Shown here: positions 18,207 through 28,755 of the stretch, piece by piece
Numbering within the stretch: position 1 is the stretch's first letter
How the letters are laid out: each line of letters opens with the position of its first letter
NCBI GenBank assembly: GCA_949948835.1
Contig: CATLHF010000010.1
Location: forward strand, 1 to 62,431
DNA length: 62,431 bases
Reading direction: 5' to 3'
DNA from: an uncultured Clostridia bacterium
GTDB taxonomy: Bacteria; Bacillota; Clostridia; TANB77; CAG-508
The notes under the pieces: generated by a model
Told to the model about the DNA's origin: nothing
Database searches by the model: none
The model's input: only the letters and a program-made list of their open reading frames with translations
Program-made: the position numbers and the translations under genes

Positions 18207-18605
18207 CTACCAGATATAAGCTAATACTTCTCCACCTATACCTTGTTCTCTTGCTTTTTTGTCTGTCATAATTCCTTTTGATGTTGAAATTAAAGCAATT
18301 CCTAAACCATTTAATACTTTTGGTAATTCGTCACTTGATGCGTAAACTCTTAATCCTGGTTTACTAATTCTTTTTAATCCTGCAATAACGCGACTACCTT
18401 TTTCATCATATTTAATTGTGATACGTATGATTCCTTGATTTTCATTTTCAATTACTTCAAATGCTTTAATATATCCTTCTTCAAATAGAATTTCAGCGAT
18501 TGCTTTTTTCATATTAGAAGCTGGTATATCAACTGTTTTATGTTTTGAAGTATTGGCATTTCTAATTCTTGTTAACATATCTGCAATTGGATCCGTAATA
18601 TTCAC
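18207..18605 (-). CDS. rpsH: 30S ribosomal protein S8
   Basis: Central-domain 16S rRNA binder and classical translational repressor of the spc operon. 132 residues, with the C-terminal signature [20 protein letters not shown]. Upstream spacer 18606-18727 carries a perfect stem ATGTAAATGC/GCATTTACAT; whether it is an S8 target is not known. Confidence 0.97.
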   Translation of the reverse strand: MNITDPIADMLTRIRNANTSKHKTVDIPASNMKKAIAEILFEEGYIKAFEVIENENQGIIRITIKYDEKGSRVIAGLKRISKPGLRVYASSDELPKVLNGLGIALISTSKGIMTDKKAREQGIGGEVLAYIW

Positions 18606-18727
18606 TTATTTTACCTCCTTTTCATTAATGAATGTAAATGCTTTTGCATTTACATAAGTTATCTGTAATTTACTTCGCTTCAAACAGCTAACTTTTTGTA
18701 CTTTTTACTCTGGCAATAACCAGCATT

Positions 18728-18913
18728 TTACCAACTTGCTTTTTTTACACCTGGAATTTCACCTTCATGAGCTAATTTTCTAAAGCATACACGGCAAATT
18801 CCATATTTTCTAATATAAGCATGTGGTCTACCACAAAGTTTGCATCTATTGTATTCTCTTGTTTTGTATTTTTGTGGTCTTTGTTGTTTTATCATCATTG
18901 ACTTTTTAGCCAT
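18728..18913 (-). CDS. rpsN: 30S ribosomal protein S14 type Z
   Basis: 61 residues, zinc form, with two CxxC pairs ([20 protein letters not shown]). It needs zinc, unlike the longer zinc-free paralogue some bacteria switch to under zinc limitation. Standard place between rplE and rpsH. Confidence 0.97.
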   Translation of the reverse strand: MAKKSMMIKQQRPQKYKTREYNRCKLCGRPHAYIRKYGICRVCFRKLAHEGEIPGVKKASW

Positions 18914-18932
18914 ATTTTTAATCTCCCTTCTT

Positions 18933-19472
18933 CTATGCTTTAAAAGGCATTCCTAATAGTGTTAACAACTCTCTTGCTTCTTCATCAGATTTTGCTGTTG
19001 TTACAAATATAATATCCATACCTCTTAGTTTGTCGATTTTTTCATATTCGATTTCAGGGAATATTAATTGTTCTTTAATACCCATTGAGTAATTTCCTCT
19101 TCCGTCAAAAGAATTTGCAGATACTCCTCTAAAATCTCTAACTCTTGGAAGAGCTACGTTAAATAGTTTGTAAGCAAATTCATACATTTTGTTACTTCTT
19201 AAAGTAACTTTGCATCCGATATTTGCTCCTTCTCTTAATTTAAATGCTGCAATTGATTTTCTAGCTTTTGTTACCATTGGTTTTTGTCCAGTAATTTGGC
19301 TTAAATCATTCATTGCATTTTCTAATGATTTAGGATTATCCTTTGTATCTCCTAAACCTATATTAATTACGATTTTTTCAAGTTTTGGAACTTGCATAAC
19401 CGATTTATAATTGAATTTTTTCATTAATGCTGGAACTACTTCTTTTTCATATTGTTCTCTTAATTTTTCCAT
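18933..19472 (-). CDS. rplE: 50S ribosomal protein L5
   Basis: 5S rRNA-binding protein of the central protuberance. 179 residues with the signature [16 protein letters not shown] (about 27-42) and a C-terminal [30 protein letters not shown]. Confidence 0.97.
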   Translation of the reverse strand: MEKLREQYEKEVVPALMKKFNYKSVMQVPKLEKIVINIGLGDTKDNPKSLENAMNDLSQITGQKPMVTKARKSIAAFKLREGANIGCKVTLRSNKMYEFAYKLFNVALPRVRDFRGVSANSFDGRGNYSMGIKEQLIFPEIEYEKIDKLRGMDIIFVTTAKSDEEARELLTLLGMPFKA

Positions 19473-19494
19473 AAGTTTTCAAAATCCTCCTTTC

Positions 19495-19803
19495 TTATTT
19501 TAACTTTGTATTACATTTTTTACAAACACGAATTTTTTCGCCTTTTTCTTCTATGTAACCAACTCTTGTTGCTTTTCCACATTTTGGACATACAACATTT
19601 ACTTTTGAAGAATGGATTGCGCATTCTACTGGAATGATTCCACCTTCTTCTCCTTGTTTTCTAGGTTTTACATGTTTTTTACGAATGTTAACACCTTTTA
19701 CAATGATTTTTTGGGTTTTTGGTATTACTTCTAAAACTTCTCCTGTTTTTCCTTTATCATTTCCAGATAAAACTTTAACAGTATCACCTTTTTTTATTTT
19801 CAT
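19495..19803 (-). CDS. rplX: 50S ribosomal protein L24 with Cys-rich tail
   Basis: Assembly initiator near the exit tunnel. 102 residues: N-terminal KOW motif ([20 protein letters not shown]), then a C-terminal extension with two CxxC pairs ([14 protein letters not shown]...VCKKCN), a zinc-ribbon-like form. Confidence 0.97.
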   Translation of the reverse strand: MKIKKGDTVKVLSGNDKGKTGEVLEVIPKTQKIIVKGVNIRKKHVKPRKQGEEGGIIPVECAIHSSKVNVVCPKCGKATRVGYIEEKGEKIRVCKKCNTKLK

Positions 19804-19825
19804 TTACTTTTTCACCTCTTCTTAC

Positions 19826-19984
19826 AATAATTTTAAGGTTTGTGTTCATTACTTTACCATTGAAGCTACAACTAATTATTTGTACATTCGATTAGCCTAA
19901 GGGCTACTCTCATTTACAAATACTAAGTTTTCGCATCTATAAGCTGTAACGCTCTAATGTCCACTGGACATTTTCGCGAACAGC
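19826..19984 (-). other. Hairpin-rich 180-bp spacer between rplN and rplX
   Basis: Two nested palindromes. TATAAGCTG ... CAGCTTATA (outer, about 19940-19990) encloses AATGTCC/GGACATT. ATTTGTA ... TACAAAT (about 19877-19921) encloses TAGCC/GGCTA. The first overlaps the 3' end of rplN. Such structured spacers are unusual inside an r-protein operon; they may be a small mobile repeat or a processing/attenuation site. Confidence 0.45.
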
Positions 19985-20353
19985 TTATAGAACCTCTGGT
20001 GCTAATGATAATATTTTCATATATTCTTTTTCTCTTAATTCTCTTGCTACTGGACCAAAGATACGAGTACCTTTTGGATTACCATCATCACGAATAATAA
20101 CAGCAGCATTTTCATCAAATCTTACATAAGAACCGTCTGCACGTCTTTGTGGTTTCTTAGTTCTTACAACAACTGCTTTTACTACTTCTCCTTTTTTTAC
20201 AACACCACCTGGTGTAGCACTTTTAACAGAAGCGACAATAACATCTCCAATACCAGCATATTTTCTATATGAACCACCTAAACAACGGATACACATAATT
20301 TCTTTTGCACCGGTGTTATCAGCAACTTTTAATATTGATTGTTGTTGTACCAT
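19985..20353 (-). CDS. rplN: 50S ribosomal protein L14
   Basis: 23S rRNA binder at the subunit interface. 122 residues, full length: [20 protein letters not shown] and the signature [18 protein letters not shown]. Confidence 0.97.
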   Translation of the reverse strand: MVQQQSILKVADNTGAKEIMCIRCLGGSYRKYAGIGDVIVASVKSATPGGVVKKGEVVKAVVVRTKKPQRRADGSYVRFDENAAVIIRDDGNPKGTRIFGPVARELREKEYMKILSLAPEVL

Positions 20354-20396
20354 TTTTTTCCCTCCTTATCCTGATTTTATCGGATATCTTCATTTC

Positions 20397-20660
20397 TTAT
20401 TTTACAATTGCTTTTTTTGTAATTTCAACAACTCTCCATCTTTTATCTTTTGAAAGTGGACGAGTTTCCATTACTTTTACTTCATCTCCGATTTGGCAAG
20501 CATTTTCTTCGTCGTGAGCTTTTAATTTATATGTTTTTTTCATGATTTTTGAATAAACATCATGTTTTACATTTGTTTTAACAGCTACCACAACAGTTTT
20601 ATCCATTTTGTTTGACACAACTGTACCAATCATCACTTTACGAAGATTTCTTTCTTCCAT
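20397..20660 (-). CDS. rpsQ: 30S ribosomal protein S17
   Basis: Primary 16S rRNA binder, OB fold. 87 residues: [20 protein letters not shown] ... [20 protein letters not shown]. The 99-bp spacer upstream holds a UUCG-type hairpin repeated elsewhere in the operon. Confidence 0.97.
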   Translation of the reverse strand: MEERNLRKVMIGTVVSNKMDKTVVVAVKTNVKHDVYSKIMKKTYKLKAHDEENACQIGDEVKVMETRPLSKDKRWRVVEITKKAIVK

Positions 20661-20759
20661 AATTTGTTTTCTCCTTTCTCAAAATTCGAAGAATTTTGTA
20701 CTTTTCCCTATTCCCTCTTAGTTTCTTAATTTATAAAAGTGATTTAAGAAAAATACATT

Positions 20760-20963
20760 CTATTTATTAGCATCTGCTAATTCTCTTTGTCTTAATACGG
20801 TTTTGATTCTTGCAATGTCTTTTTTAACTTCTCTTATTTTTAATGGATTATCTAGTCCGTTTGTTGCATGACTAAATCTCAATTTAAATAATTCTGTTTT
20901 TAACTCACTTAACTCTTTTTCTAGTTCTGGTGAAGACATTTCATTTATTTTATTTATCTTCAT
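20760..20963 (-). CDS. rpmC: 50S ribosomal protein L29
   Basis: 67 residues, helical hairpin near the tunnel exit (SRP/trigger-factor docking). Start set at 20963, after GGTGGTGA; it overlaps the end of rplP by 14 bp, indicating coupling. Signature [20 protein letters not shown]. Confidence 0.95.
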   Translation of the reverse strand: MKINKINEMSSPELEKELSELKTELFKLRFSHATNGLDNPLKIREVKKDIARIKTVLRQRELADANK

Positions 20964-21396
20964 CAATATCACCACCTATATTTTCAGTTTCTTTTTTAAC
21001 AAATTTTGTTTTAATTGGTAGTTTGTTTGCTGCAAGTCTCATAGCTTCTCTTGCTAATTCTTCTGGTACACCAGCAATTTCAAATAATACTCTTCCTGGT
21101 TTTACAACAGCTACCCAGTATTCTGGAGCACCTTTACCTTTACCCATACGAGTTTCAGCTGGTTTCTTTGTTACTGGTTTATCTGGAAATAATTTAATCC
21201 AAACTTGACCACCTCTTTTAATGTGACGAGTCATTGCAATACGAGCTGCTTCAATTTGGTTTGTTGTAATCCAAGCAGCTTCTGTTGCTTGTAATCCATA
21301 TTCTCCATCAGAAACAAAGTTTCCTCTTGTAGCATATCCTCTATTTCTACCTTTTTGTTGTTTTCTATATTTTGTTCTTTTTGGTATTAGTGGCAT
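20950..21396 (-). CDS. rplP: 50S ribosomal protein L16
   Basis: 148 residues. [15 protein letters not shown] start (here [20 protein letters not shown]), with the arginine-rich loop [20 protein letters not shown] that contacts A-site tRNA. It overlaps the rpsC stop by one base. Confidence 0.97.
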   Translation of the reverse strand: MPLIPKRTKYRKQQKGRNRGYATRGNFVSDGEYGLQATEAAWITTNQIEAARIAMTRHIKRGGQVWIKLFPDKPVTKKPAETRMGKGKGAPEYWVAVVKPGRVLFEIAGVPEELAREAMRLAANKLPIKTKFVKKETENIGGDIDEDK

Positions 21397-22058
21397 TATT
21401 TGTCTCCTCCTTCCACTTTCTCTTTTTTCGTTGGAAGAACTTCACCTTTATAAATCCAAACTTTAACACCGATTTTTCCATAAGTTGTATTTGCTTCATA
21501 GAATCCATAATCAATATCTGCTCTTAATGTTTGAAGTGGAATAGTTCCTTCTTTATAGAATTCTGTTCTTGCCATATCAGCTCCACCTAATCTTCCAGAT
21601 ACAGATGTTTTAATTCCTAATGCTCCTGCTTTCATTGTTTTTTGCATGCATTGTTTCATTGCACGTCTAAATGAAATTCTTCTTTCTAGTTGAGCACAAA
21701 TATTTTCTGCTACTAATTGAGCATCTACATCAATATTTTTTACCTCAACAATATTTAAATTAACTTCTTTTCCGATCATTTTTTGTAAATCATTTTTTAA
21801 ACTTTCAGCTAATTGTCCACCTTTTCCAATTACTAGACCTGGTTTTGCTGTATATACGTTTACTTTAACGAATTTAGCTGTTCTTTCAATTTCAATTTTT
21901 GAAATACCGCTAACAAATAATTTCTTTTTAACATATTCACGGATTTTATGGTCTTCTACTAAATAATCACTATAGTTTCTTTTATCAGCATACCATTTTG
22001 AGTTCCAGTCTTTAATAACTCCCACTCTTAATCCATGTGGATGCATTTTTTGTCCCAT
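21396..22058 (-). CDS. rpsC: 30S ribosomal protein S3
   Basis: mRNA-entry helicase component. 220 residues: N-terminal KH domain with GLVIGKGGQ (about 75-83) and a C-terminal domain with [17 protein letters not shown]. Confidence 0.97.
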   Translation of the reverse strand: MGQKMHPHGLRVGVIKDWNSKWYADKRNYSDYLVEDHKIREYVKKKLFVSGISKIEIERTAKFVKVNVYTAKPGLVIGKGGQLAESLKNDLQKMIGKEVNLNIVEVKNIDVDAQLVAENICAQLERRISFRRAMKQCMQKTMKAGALGIKTSVSGRLGGADMARTEFYKEGTIPLQTLRADIDYGFYEANTTYGKIGVKVWIYKGEVLPTKKEKVEGGDK

Positions 22059-22080
22059 GCTAAAAATCCTCCTTTCACCT

Positions 22081-22440
22081 TTATACTCTTTCTTTCAATA
22101 CGATTGTAATATGACTGGTTCTTTTTCTTATTCTAACAGCCGAACCTTTTGCTGCTGGTCTTATTCTTTTTAGAGTAGGACCTTGGTTTGCATATATCTC
22201 AGCAATATATAATTTTTTACTATCCATAGAGTGGTTGTTTTCAGCGTTTGCAATTGCAGATTTTAATAGCTTTTCAATAATTTCTGAAGAAGCTTTTGGT
22301 GTAAATTTAACAATTGCTAAAGCTTCAGCTACATCTTTTCCACGAATTAAGTCTGCTACGATTTTTACTTTTCTTGCAGAAATTCTAGCATATCTTAAGG
22401 TAGCTTCTGCTGTTTTTACTTCGTCCTTAATTTCTTCCAC
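22081..22440 (-). CDS. rplV: 50S ribosomal protein L22
   Basis: Exit-tunnel constriction protein. 119 residues, with the beta-hairpin region [19 protein letters not shown]. Full length and in standard order. Confidence 0.97.
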   Translation of the reverse strand: MEEIKDEVKTAEATLRYARISARKVKIVADLIRGKDVAEALAIVKFTPKASSEIIEKLLKSAIANAENNHSMDSKKLYIAEIYANQGPTLKRIRPAAKGSAVRIRKRTSHITIVLKERV

Positions 22441-22459
22441 TTAGATTCCCTCCTTAATT

Positions 22460-22741
22460 TTATTTCTTAACATTAGATGCTTTTTCTCCCGCATGACCTT
22501 TAAAAGTTCTTGTAGGTGCAAATTCACCTAATTTATGTCCAATCATTTCTTCTGTAATATAAATTGGCACATGTTTTCTTCCATCATGAACAGCAATTGT
22601 GTGTCCAACAAATTGTGGGTAGATTGTAGATGCTCTTGACCATGTCTTTAAAACATCTTTTTTTCCTGTTTCATTCATTGCTTCTACTCTTTTTAAAAGT
22701 TCAGGTGCAACAAATGGTTTTTTCTTGCTTGATCTTGACAT
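22460..22741 (-). CDS. rpsS: 30S ribosomal protein S19
   Basis: Head protein that pairs with S13. 93 residues: [19 protein letters not shown] and the signature [20 protein letters not shown]. It starts 3 bp after rplB ends. Confidence 0.97.
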   Translation of the reverse strand: MSRSSKKKPFVAPELLKRVEAMNETGKKDVLKTWSRASTIYPQFVGHTIAVHDGRKHVPIYITEEMIGHKLGEFAPTRTFKGHAGEKASNVKK

Positions 22742-22744
22742 TAA

Positions 22745-23572
22745 CTATTTCCTCCTTTTAACAATAAATTTGTTAGAAAGTTTATTTTTCTTTCTTGTCT
22801 TGTATCCAAGTGCTGGTTTACCCCAAGGAGTAAGTGGTCCTGGACGTCCAACTGGTGCTCTACCTTCACCACCACCATGAGGGTGATCTACTGGGTTCAT
22901 AACAGAACCTCTAACAGTAGGGCGAATTCCCATATGTCTTGTTCTACCAGCTTTACCTAATTTTACATTTTCATGATCTGTATTTCCAACAGTTCCAATT
23001 GTTGCTCTACATCTTGTCATAACTAATCTCATTTCTCCAGAAGGTAATCTTACGTGAGCATATTTTCCTTCTTTTGCCATAAGTTGTGCACTTTGTCCTG
23101 CACTTCTTACCATTTTTCCACCTTGACCTGGGTTTAATTCGATATTATGAATTAATGTACCAACTGGAATGCTTTCAATTGGCATACAGTTTCCTGGTTT
23201 AATATCAGCTTTTGCTCCTGATACCACTTTGTCTCCATCTGTTAATCCTACTGGAGCTAAAATGTATCTTCTTTCTCCATCTTCATATTCAACTAATGCG
23301 ATGTTAGCACTTCTGTTTGGATCATATTCGATACCAATAACAGTTGCACTCATATCGTCTTTGTTACGTTTAAAATCAATTATTCTGTATTTTTGTCTGT
23401 TACCTCCACCTTGATGACGAACTGTAATTCTACCATATGAATTTCTTCCTGCCTTTTCTTTCTTTTTAGCAAGTAAAGATTTTTCAGGAGTTTTTTTGGT
23501 AATTTCGTCAAATGTTGAAACAGTCATGTTTCTTCTAGAAGGTGTATAAGGTCTAAAATGTTTCATTGCCAT
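22745..23572 (-). CDS. rplB: 50S ribosomal protein L2
   Basis: Peptidyl-transferase-associated protein. 275 residues: [20 protein letters not shown] at the N-terminus and the catalytic-region signature [17 protein letters not shown] (about 223-239). Full length. Confidence 0.97.
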   Translation of the reverse strand: MAMKHFRPYTPSRRNMTVSTFDEITKKTPEKSLLAKKKEKAGRNSYGRITVRHQGGGNRQKYRIIDFKRNKDDMSATVIGIEYDPNRSANIALVEYEDGERRYILAPVGLTDGDKVVSGAKADIKPGNCMPIESIPVGTLIHNIELNPGQGGKMVRSAGQSAQLMAKEGKYAHVRLPSGEMRLVMTRCRATIGTVGNTDHENVKLGKAGRTRHMGIRPTVRGSVMNPVDHPHGGGEGRAPVGRPGPLTPWGKPALGYKTRKKNKLSNKFIVKRRK

Positions 23573-23632
23573 TTTTAAATCTCTCCTTTTAATATTTATT
23601 TTCCTGGTTATTTCCAGATATTTTTAAGGGTT

Positions 23633-23980
23633 TTATGCACCCATAAATTCTTCGATGGAATCTTTGTATTTTTTAGAAACTTTTACTTCTTTTCCACCTT
23701 TTGTTAGATATTTCATATCATTTGGATTTGTTTCAATTGTAACAATTGCTTTTTTCCAATCTGCTGTTTTTCCAGTATGAACTCCAACTCTTTTTTCTTT
23801 TCCTTTAACAGTAATTGTGTTTACATTAATAACTTTTACATCAAAAAGTTTTTCAACAGCTCTTGCTATATCAACTTTTGTTGCTTTTTTGCTTACTTTA
23901 AAGGTATACTTTCCGTCTTGTAATCCATCATTACTTTTTTCAGTAATGATTGGTTTTATAATAATATCTTCTGGTCTCAT
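23633..23980 (-). CDS. rplW: 50S ribosomal protein L23
   Basis: Tunnel-exit docking site for trigger factor. 115 residues, slightly longer than the usual 95-100 through its C-terminal end. Signature [20 protein letters not shown]. Its start directly follows the rplD stop. Confidence 0.96.
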   Translation of the reverse strand: MRPEDIIIKPIITEKSNDGLQDGKYTFKVSKKATKVDIARAVEKLFDVKVINVNTITVKGKEKRVGVHTGKTADWKKAIVTIETNPNDMKYLTKGGKEVKVSKKYKDSIEEFMGA

Positions 23981-24604
<624 letters not shown>

Positions 24605-24625
24605 TTTCTAAATCCTCCTTCCTCT

Positions 24626-25255
24626 CTATTTCGCAAGCTTTACAGCTTCTCTAATTTTTAGTAATGATCCTTTTGCTCCTGGAACACTACCTTTTACTAA
24701 AATTACGTTTTTATCTAAGTCTACTCTTACAACATCTAAGTTTTGTATTGTAACAGTTTGAACACCCATATGTCCTGGAAGTTTTTTACCTTTAAATACT
24801 CTACCTGGTGTTGATGTTGGTCCCATTGAACCTGGTCTTCTGTGATACATAGAACCATGTCCCATTGGTCCTCTTGATTGTCCATGACGTTTAATAACGC
24901 CTTGGAAACCTTTTCCTTTTGTTGTTCCTTGAACATCTATTTTTTCTCCAGCTACGAATACATCTGCTTTTACTTCGTCTCCAACTTTTACATCTACTGA
25001 ATTTACTCTAAATTCTCTTAAATGTTTTTTGTTTTGAATTCCTGCTTTTGCAAAATGTCCTTTTTCTGGTTTGTTCATATGTTTTTCTTTTACATCTCCG
25101 AAACCTAATTGTACGGCTGTATAACCATCTGTTTCGTTTGTTTTAACTTGTGCTACTACACAAGGTCCTGCTTGGATTGCTGTTACTGGAATAACAGTTC
25201 CTTTTTCATCGAAAATTTGGGTCATTCCAATTTTCTTTCCGATTATTGCTTTCAT
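24626..25255 (-). CDS. rplC: 50S ribosomal protein L3
   Basis: 209 residues: [19 protein letters not shown] and the central extension with [20 protein letters not shown] (about 133-152) reaching the peptidyl-transferase centre. It follows rpsJ by 58 bp. Confidence 0.97.
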   Translation of the reverse strand: MKAIIGKKIGMTQIFDEKGTVIPVTAIQAGPCVVAQVKTNETDGYTAVQLGFGDVKEKHMNKPEKGHFAKAGIQNKKHLREFRVNSVDVKVGDEVKADVFVAGEKIDVQGTTKGKGFQGVIKRHGQSRGPMGHGSMYHRRPGSMGPTSTPGRVFKGKKLPGHMGVQTVTIQNLDVVRVDLDKNVILVKGSVPGAKGSLLKIREAVKLAK

Positions 25256-25313
25256 TTAAATTTCCTCCTAACTATTGGCTGACGTTTATCAGCTTGGTTT
25301 TTGTTTTTTAAAA

Positions 25314-25643
25314 TTACAATTTAATTTCAATTTCAACACCAGCTGGTAATTCTAATTTCATTAGATTGTCAACTGTTTTTTGTGTTGGATACAAAATGTC
25401 GATAACTCTTTTATGTGTTCTCATTTCAAATTGTTCTCTTGAATCTTTGTATTTGTGAGGACAACGTAAAATTGTTACAACTTCTTTTTGTGTAGGTAAT
25501 GGAATAGGACCTGAAACTTTAGCTCCTGTTCTTTTAGCAGTATCTACTATTTTTTCAGCAGACTGATCTAAAACAACATGATCATAAGCTTTTAATCTTA
25601 TTCTGATTTTCTCGCTTCCTACCATTTGATTTGTTGTTGCCAT
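25314..25643 (-). CDS. rpsJ: 30S ribosomal protein S10 / NusJ
   Basis: First gene of the operon; also the NusB partner in antitermination. 109 residues from [20 protein letters not shown], with the signature [20 protein letters not shown]. Start at 25643 after AAGGAGGG. The open frame continues 50 codons upstream, but that part is the untranslated leader and resembles no S10. Confidence 0.96.
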   Translation of the reverse strand: MATTNQMVGSEKIRIRLKAYDHVVLDQSAEKIVDTAKRTGAKVSGPIPLPTQKEVVTILRCPHKYKDSREQFEMRTHKRVIDILYPTQKTVDNLMKLELPAGVEIEIKL

Positions 25644-25862
25644 AAGTATTTTTCCCTCCTTAAAATATAATTGTACCTTGGCAAGTTTTAAACGCACCCT
25701 GGTGTTTCTTTTATCACCATATAAAAACCCAAGTTTTCGCATGACTTTCTTGGGATAAGTGCTATTCTTACCGCCCGGTCTAAGCCAAGACATACTCCAT
25801 GGAAGTTCCCTCCACCCTTACGGATGTAGCCACATTCCACTTCATCGCAAATCTACATGCTT
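25644..25862 (-). promoter_or_regulatory. About 215-nt leader of the S10 operon
   Basis: Lies between the promoter and the rpsJ RBS. It contains several potential stems (for example CTTGG ... CCAAG around 25736-25790, and GGTGTTTC ... near 25700-25715) and GC-rich conserved-looking blocks unlike the A/T-rich spacers elsewhere. Likely an r-protein (L4-type) leader; no Rfam class is recognised from sequence alone. No separate ORF. Confidence 0.5.
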
Positions 25863-25866
25863 ATCT

Positions 25867-25895
25867 ATTATACAACGCTTATAAGGCTATGTCAA
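25867..25895 (-). promoter_or_regulatory. Near-consensus promoter of the S10-spc-alpha operon
   Basis: On the minus strand TTGACA (25890-25895), a 17-bp spacer, and TATAAT (25867-25872): both hexamers perfect. Expected start about 25860. Confidence 0.92.
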
Positions 25896-26003
25896 CATAT
25901 TTTTCCAATTTTGTTACATTTTTGTAATTTTTATTTTTAATATTAGAAATTATAATCTTAATTTCCCTATTCCCTATGCTTTCCACTTCTTTCCCTTCAA
26001 AAT

Positions 26004-26032
26004 TTGCATTTAACTTGATTTTGTGGTATAAT
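26004..26032 (+). promoter_or_regulatory. Sigma-A type promoter for the ORF at 26079
   Basis: TTGCAT (26004-26009), 17 bp, TATAAT (26027-26032), followed by RBS GAAAGGAG before the ATG at 26079. It is divergent from the S10 promoter. Confidence 0.8.
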
Positions 26033-26078
26033 TGATTACATAAAGCCAATAAAGGCGCTCGAAAGGAGAACTAAAATC

Positions 26079-26648
26079 ATGCAGTTTACTTTAACATTTC
26101 AATTTCCGCGGGATAATTCTATTCCTAATTTAGAAAGCAAAATAACACACATTAATGCTTTTCTAAAAAATCATATGTCGGAGATTGAGAATCATCGGCA
26201 TTTTGGAGTTCAGTTGCTCCACCCTTCTGATCCAAGCAAATGTGAGAGAAACTCGGTGCGTAAATTTTTACGCAGACATCCAGAATCGGTTGGAAATTAT
26301 ATTCTTGGATTTTTCTTTTTCAATTCATTGAAAGAAGAAGTTGGTAATTTAACTCTTCTTTATGACTTAGGAAAAACACCCTCTGATATGAATGATCTAA
26401 GTATGGATGTTTGGGCTGTGTCTGCACTTTGTGCGATGTCAATGAACGAAGTTGACCTTAAAATTGAGGAATCATCAATTGACGTTTCTTTTATCTGTGA
26501 TGATGCAGATACAATTTATAGCTTTCTTTCGACACATCTCTCGCAAATTGCAAGTGCTAAAAAACTTAGAAAAGAAAAAGAATTGACAGAAGAGCAATCA
26601 GAAGAAGTAGAAGAAGCAGAAAAGTTCCCAGAAACCGGTGAATCGTAA
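26079..26648 (+). CDS. Hypothetical 189-aa protein, atypical codon use
   Basis: Not recognised. Predicted cytosolic alpha/beta protein of about 160 residues with a Lys/Glu coiled tail (about 165-189, KELTEEQSEEVEEAEK). It has its own good promoter, RBS and terminator, an isolated one-gene insert beside the r-protein operon. It uses codons rare in this window (TCG, CTC, CGC) and two in-phase CGG codons (26109-26111 and 26196-26198) that must be arginine for the ORF to stay open; skipping the first would stop it within eight codons. It is probably acquired from a host with ordinary CGG use. Confidence 0.7.
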   Translation: MQFTLTFQFPRDNSIPNLESKITHINAFLKNHMSEIENHRHFGVQLLHPSDPSKCERNSVRKFLRRHPESVGNYILGFFFFNSLKEEVGNLTLLYDLGKTPSDMNDLSMDVWAVSALCAMSMNEVDLKIEESSIDVSFICDDADTIYSFLSTHLSQIASAKKLRKEKELTEEQSEEVEEAEKFPETGES

Positions 26649-26669
26649 AACAGTATTTCTTGTCACCTT

Positions 26670-26702
26670 AGAGGTGTATTCCATCTGAATACACCTCTTT
26701 TC
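26670..26702 (+). terminator. Rho-independent terminator
   Basis: AGAGGTGTATT / AATACACCTCT perfect 11-bp stem with a CCATCTG loop, then TTTTCT. Confidence 0.9.
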
Positions 26703-26757
26703 TATTGATAATTTTCCATTTTATTCATATAATACTATTATTAGAAAGGAGATTTTT

Positions 26758-28149
26758 ATGTTTGATGAAAAGATTAATTTATTAAAGGAAGATATTGTTC
26801 GTTCAACATGTGATTTAATTAAAATTCCAAGTGTGTTATCTACTTCTTCTAATCCCTCTATGCCATTTGGTAAAAATTGCAATATGGCATTAGAACATAT
26901 ACTAGAATTAGGGAAACAGTTAGGATTTCGTACAAAAAATGTAGATGGTTATTGTGGTTATATTGAATTTGGTGAAGGAAATGAAACACTTGGTATTATT
27001 GGACATTTAGATGTTGTGCCCGAAGGAGAAAACTGGACATATCCTCCATTTAGTGCAACCATTGCGAATGGTAATATTTACGGACGTGGTGCTATTGATG
27101 ATAAAGGTCCTGTTATTGCTAGCCTTTATGCTATGAAAATTGTTATGGATAATTGTAACGTAAATAAAAGAGTTCGCCTTATTCTAGGATTAAATGAAGA
27201 AAATGATTGGAAATGTATTGAGTATTATAAAAAACATGAAGAAATACCTTCTTTTGGTTTTAGCCCTGATGCTGATTTTCCTTGTATTTATGCTGAAAAA
27301 GCATTATTAAGTACTTACTTATCTATTCCTTATGATGCAAACGATAAAATAAACATTATTGATATTGACTGTAACAATAATGCGATTAATGTCGTTCCAA
27401 AGTTTTGTAAAATTACTTTATCTGTGGATCATTCTATTTCTGCAGATACTGTTGTTCACAATTTAGAAGTAATTGTGGAACATAGTTCTTTTAAAATTGA
27501 TATTGAAAAAGAAAATAACAACATTATCTTAACTTCTTACGGAATTAGCGCACACGCAGCTCACCCAGACTTAGGAAAAAATGCTATTTCACCAATTTTA
27601 ATGGTATTATATGAGTTATTTAACATGTATTCTATTCAAAATGAATTAATAGACTACTGTTATCAAAATATCGGTTTAGAACATGATGGAAAAAAGTTAG
27701 GAATTAACGTAGAAGATGAATCTGGAGCTCTTACCTTAAATGTTGCTCAGTTTGATTTAAAAGATAACAAATTAGTTATTGGCATGAACTTACGAATTCC
27801 AATTCACACTTCTATTGATTGGGTAAAAGAAAGATTTACCTCTTCTATCATCTCTTTCATACAAGTTCAATTTTCTGGAGAAAAGAAAGCTCTGTATGTT
27901 TCAAAAGAAAATTGGTTAATTAAAACCCTTTGTAATGTCTTTCAAAAAGAAACCGGATTAGATGCAACCCCAATTGCAATTGGTGGTGCAACATACGCAA
28001 GAGCATTCCCAAATTTCGTATCCTTTGGTGCCAATATGCCTGGAAGTAAAGATATGTGTCATCAAGTAGATGAATTTATTTCTATTGATAATTTAATACT
28101 AAGTACAAAAATATATGCAAATGCTATCTATGAATTAATCAAAAGATGA
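26758..28149 (+). CDS. pepV: M20-family dipeptidase PepV-like
   Basis: Zinc-dependent dipeptidase. 463 residues: zinc-site motif GIIGHLDVVPEGENW (about 79-93), GRGAIDDKGPVIASLYAM (about 110-127) with the bridging Asp, the EEN motif (LGLNEENDWKC), and D in SPDADFP. A lid domain with ISAHAAHPDLGKNAI (about 261-275) follows, then the C-terminal zinc His near SKDMCHQVDEF. Length fits PepV (about 465). Monocistronic, RBS GAAAGGAG. Likely role: final peptide degradation in the cytosol. Confidence 0.92.
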   Translation: MFDEKINLLKEDIVRSTCDLIKIPSVLSTSSNPSMPFGKNCNMALEHILELGKQLGFRTKNVDGYCGYIEFGEGNETLGIIGHLDVVPEGENWTYPPFSATIANGNIYGRGAIDDKGPVIASLYAMKIVMDNCNVNKRVRLILGLNEENDWKCIEYYKKHEEIPSFGFSPDADFPCIYAEKALLSTYLSIPYDANDKINIIDIDCNNNAINVVPKFCKITLSVDHSISADTVVHNLEVIVEHSSFKIDIEKENNNIILTSYGISAHAAHPDLGKNAISPILMVLYELFNMYSIQNELIDYCYQNIGLEHDGKKLGINVEDESGALTLNVAQFDLKDNKLVIGMNLRIPIHTSIDWVKERFTSSIISFIQVQFSGEKKALYVSKENWLIKTLCNVFQKETGLDATPIAIGGATYARAFPNFVSFGANMPGSKDMCHQVDEFISIDNLILSTKIYANAIYELIKR

Positions 28150-28213
28150 TTTTTACCCCCGTCCCTAAAATCATCTAACAAAAAATGACCCATTAAGGGT
28201 CATTTTCATTTTT
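28144..28213. terminator. Two adjacent terminator hairpins after pepV/spoVG
   Basis: AGATGATTTT ... AAAATCATCT (28144-28177) and AAAATGACCC / GGGTCATTTT (28182-28206), the latter followed by T runs in both directions. It separates the converging pepV and spoVG genes. Confidence 0.8.
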
Positions 28214-28216
28214 ATA

Positions 28217-28498
28217 TTATTCTGCTGATTCTTCTGCTTCTTCAGCATCTGGAGCATCATAAGCTTCTAATATAGCAGCTTGAATTTTCTCTCTTGTTTC
28301 AGCATTGATTGGATGAGCTATATCTTTGAAATCTCCGTTTGGAGTTTTTCTGCTTGGCATAGCTATAAATAATCCATTTTGGCTTTCGATAACTTTGATA
28401 TCGTGTACAACGAATTCATTATCGAATGTTACAGAAGCAACAGCTTTCATTCTGTTCTCTGAATTTACTTTTCTTAAACGTACATCTGTAATTTGCAT
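28217..28498 (-). CDS. spoVG: Septation/sporulation regulator SpoVG
   Basis: RNA/DNA-binding regulator. 93 residues: [20 protein letters not shown], then the signature [22 protein letters not shown] (about 48-69), and an acidic C-terminus. The start at 28498 is chosen because GAAAGAGGTG lies just upstream and homologues begin there; the open frame extends 22 codons further without support. It acts in sporulation and, in other Firmicutes, as a global post-transcriptional regulator. Confidence 0.95.
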   Translation of the reverse strand: MQITDVRLRKVNSENRMKAVASVTFDNEFVVHDIKVIESQNGLFIAMPSRKTPNGDFKDIAHPINAETREKIQAAILEAYDAPDAEEAEESAE

Positions 28499-28755
28499 TT
28501 TGCGCACCTCTTTCTCATGTTTAATATATTTGTACAATCTATGTACAGATATATTATTCGTCATAAATAACTTTTTTCCTTCTTGATTTTACAAAAAATA
28601 GAAATTTTTTCTTCGGTTCTTTTATTAGGATACATATTTTTAACATTTTTTATACATAATACATAAAATAATATTGAAAAAAAAGCAGTTACAGTATATA
28701 ATTTATCTGTTGTAAATGATATACTAGTAAATGAAATATAAAGGGGCGAATTCTT

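Noticed and set aside
25644..25793. N-terminal extension of rpsJ
   Set aside because: Not found in S10 proteins; it lies in the leader downstream of the promoter, and the family start with RBS is at 25643.
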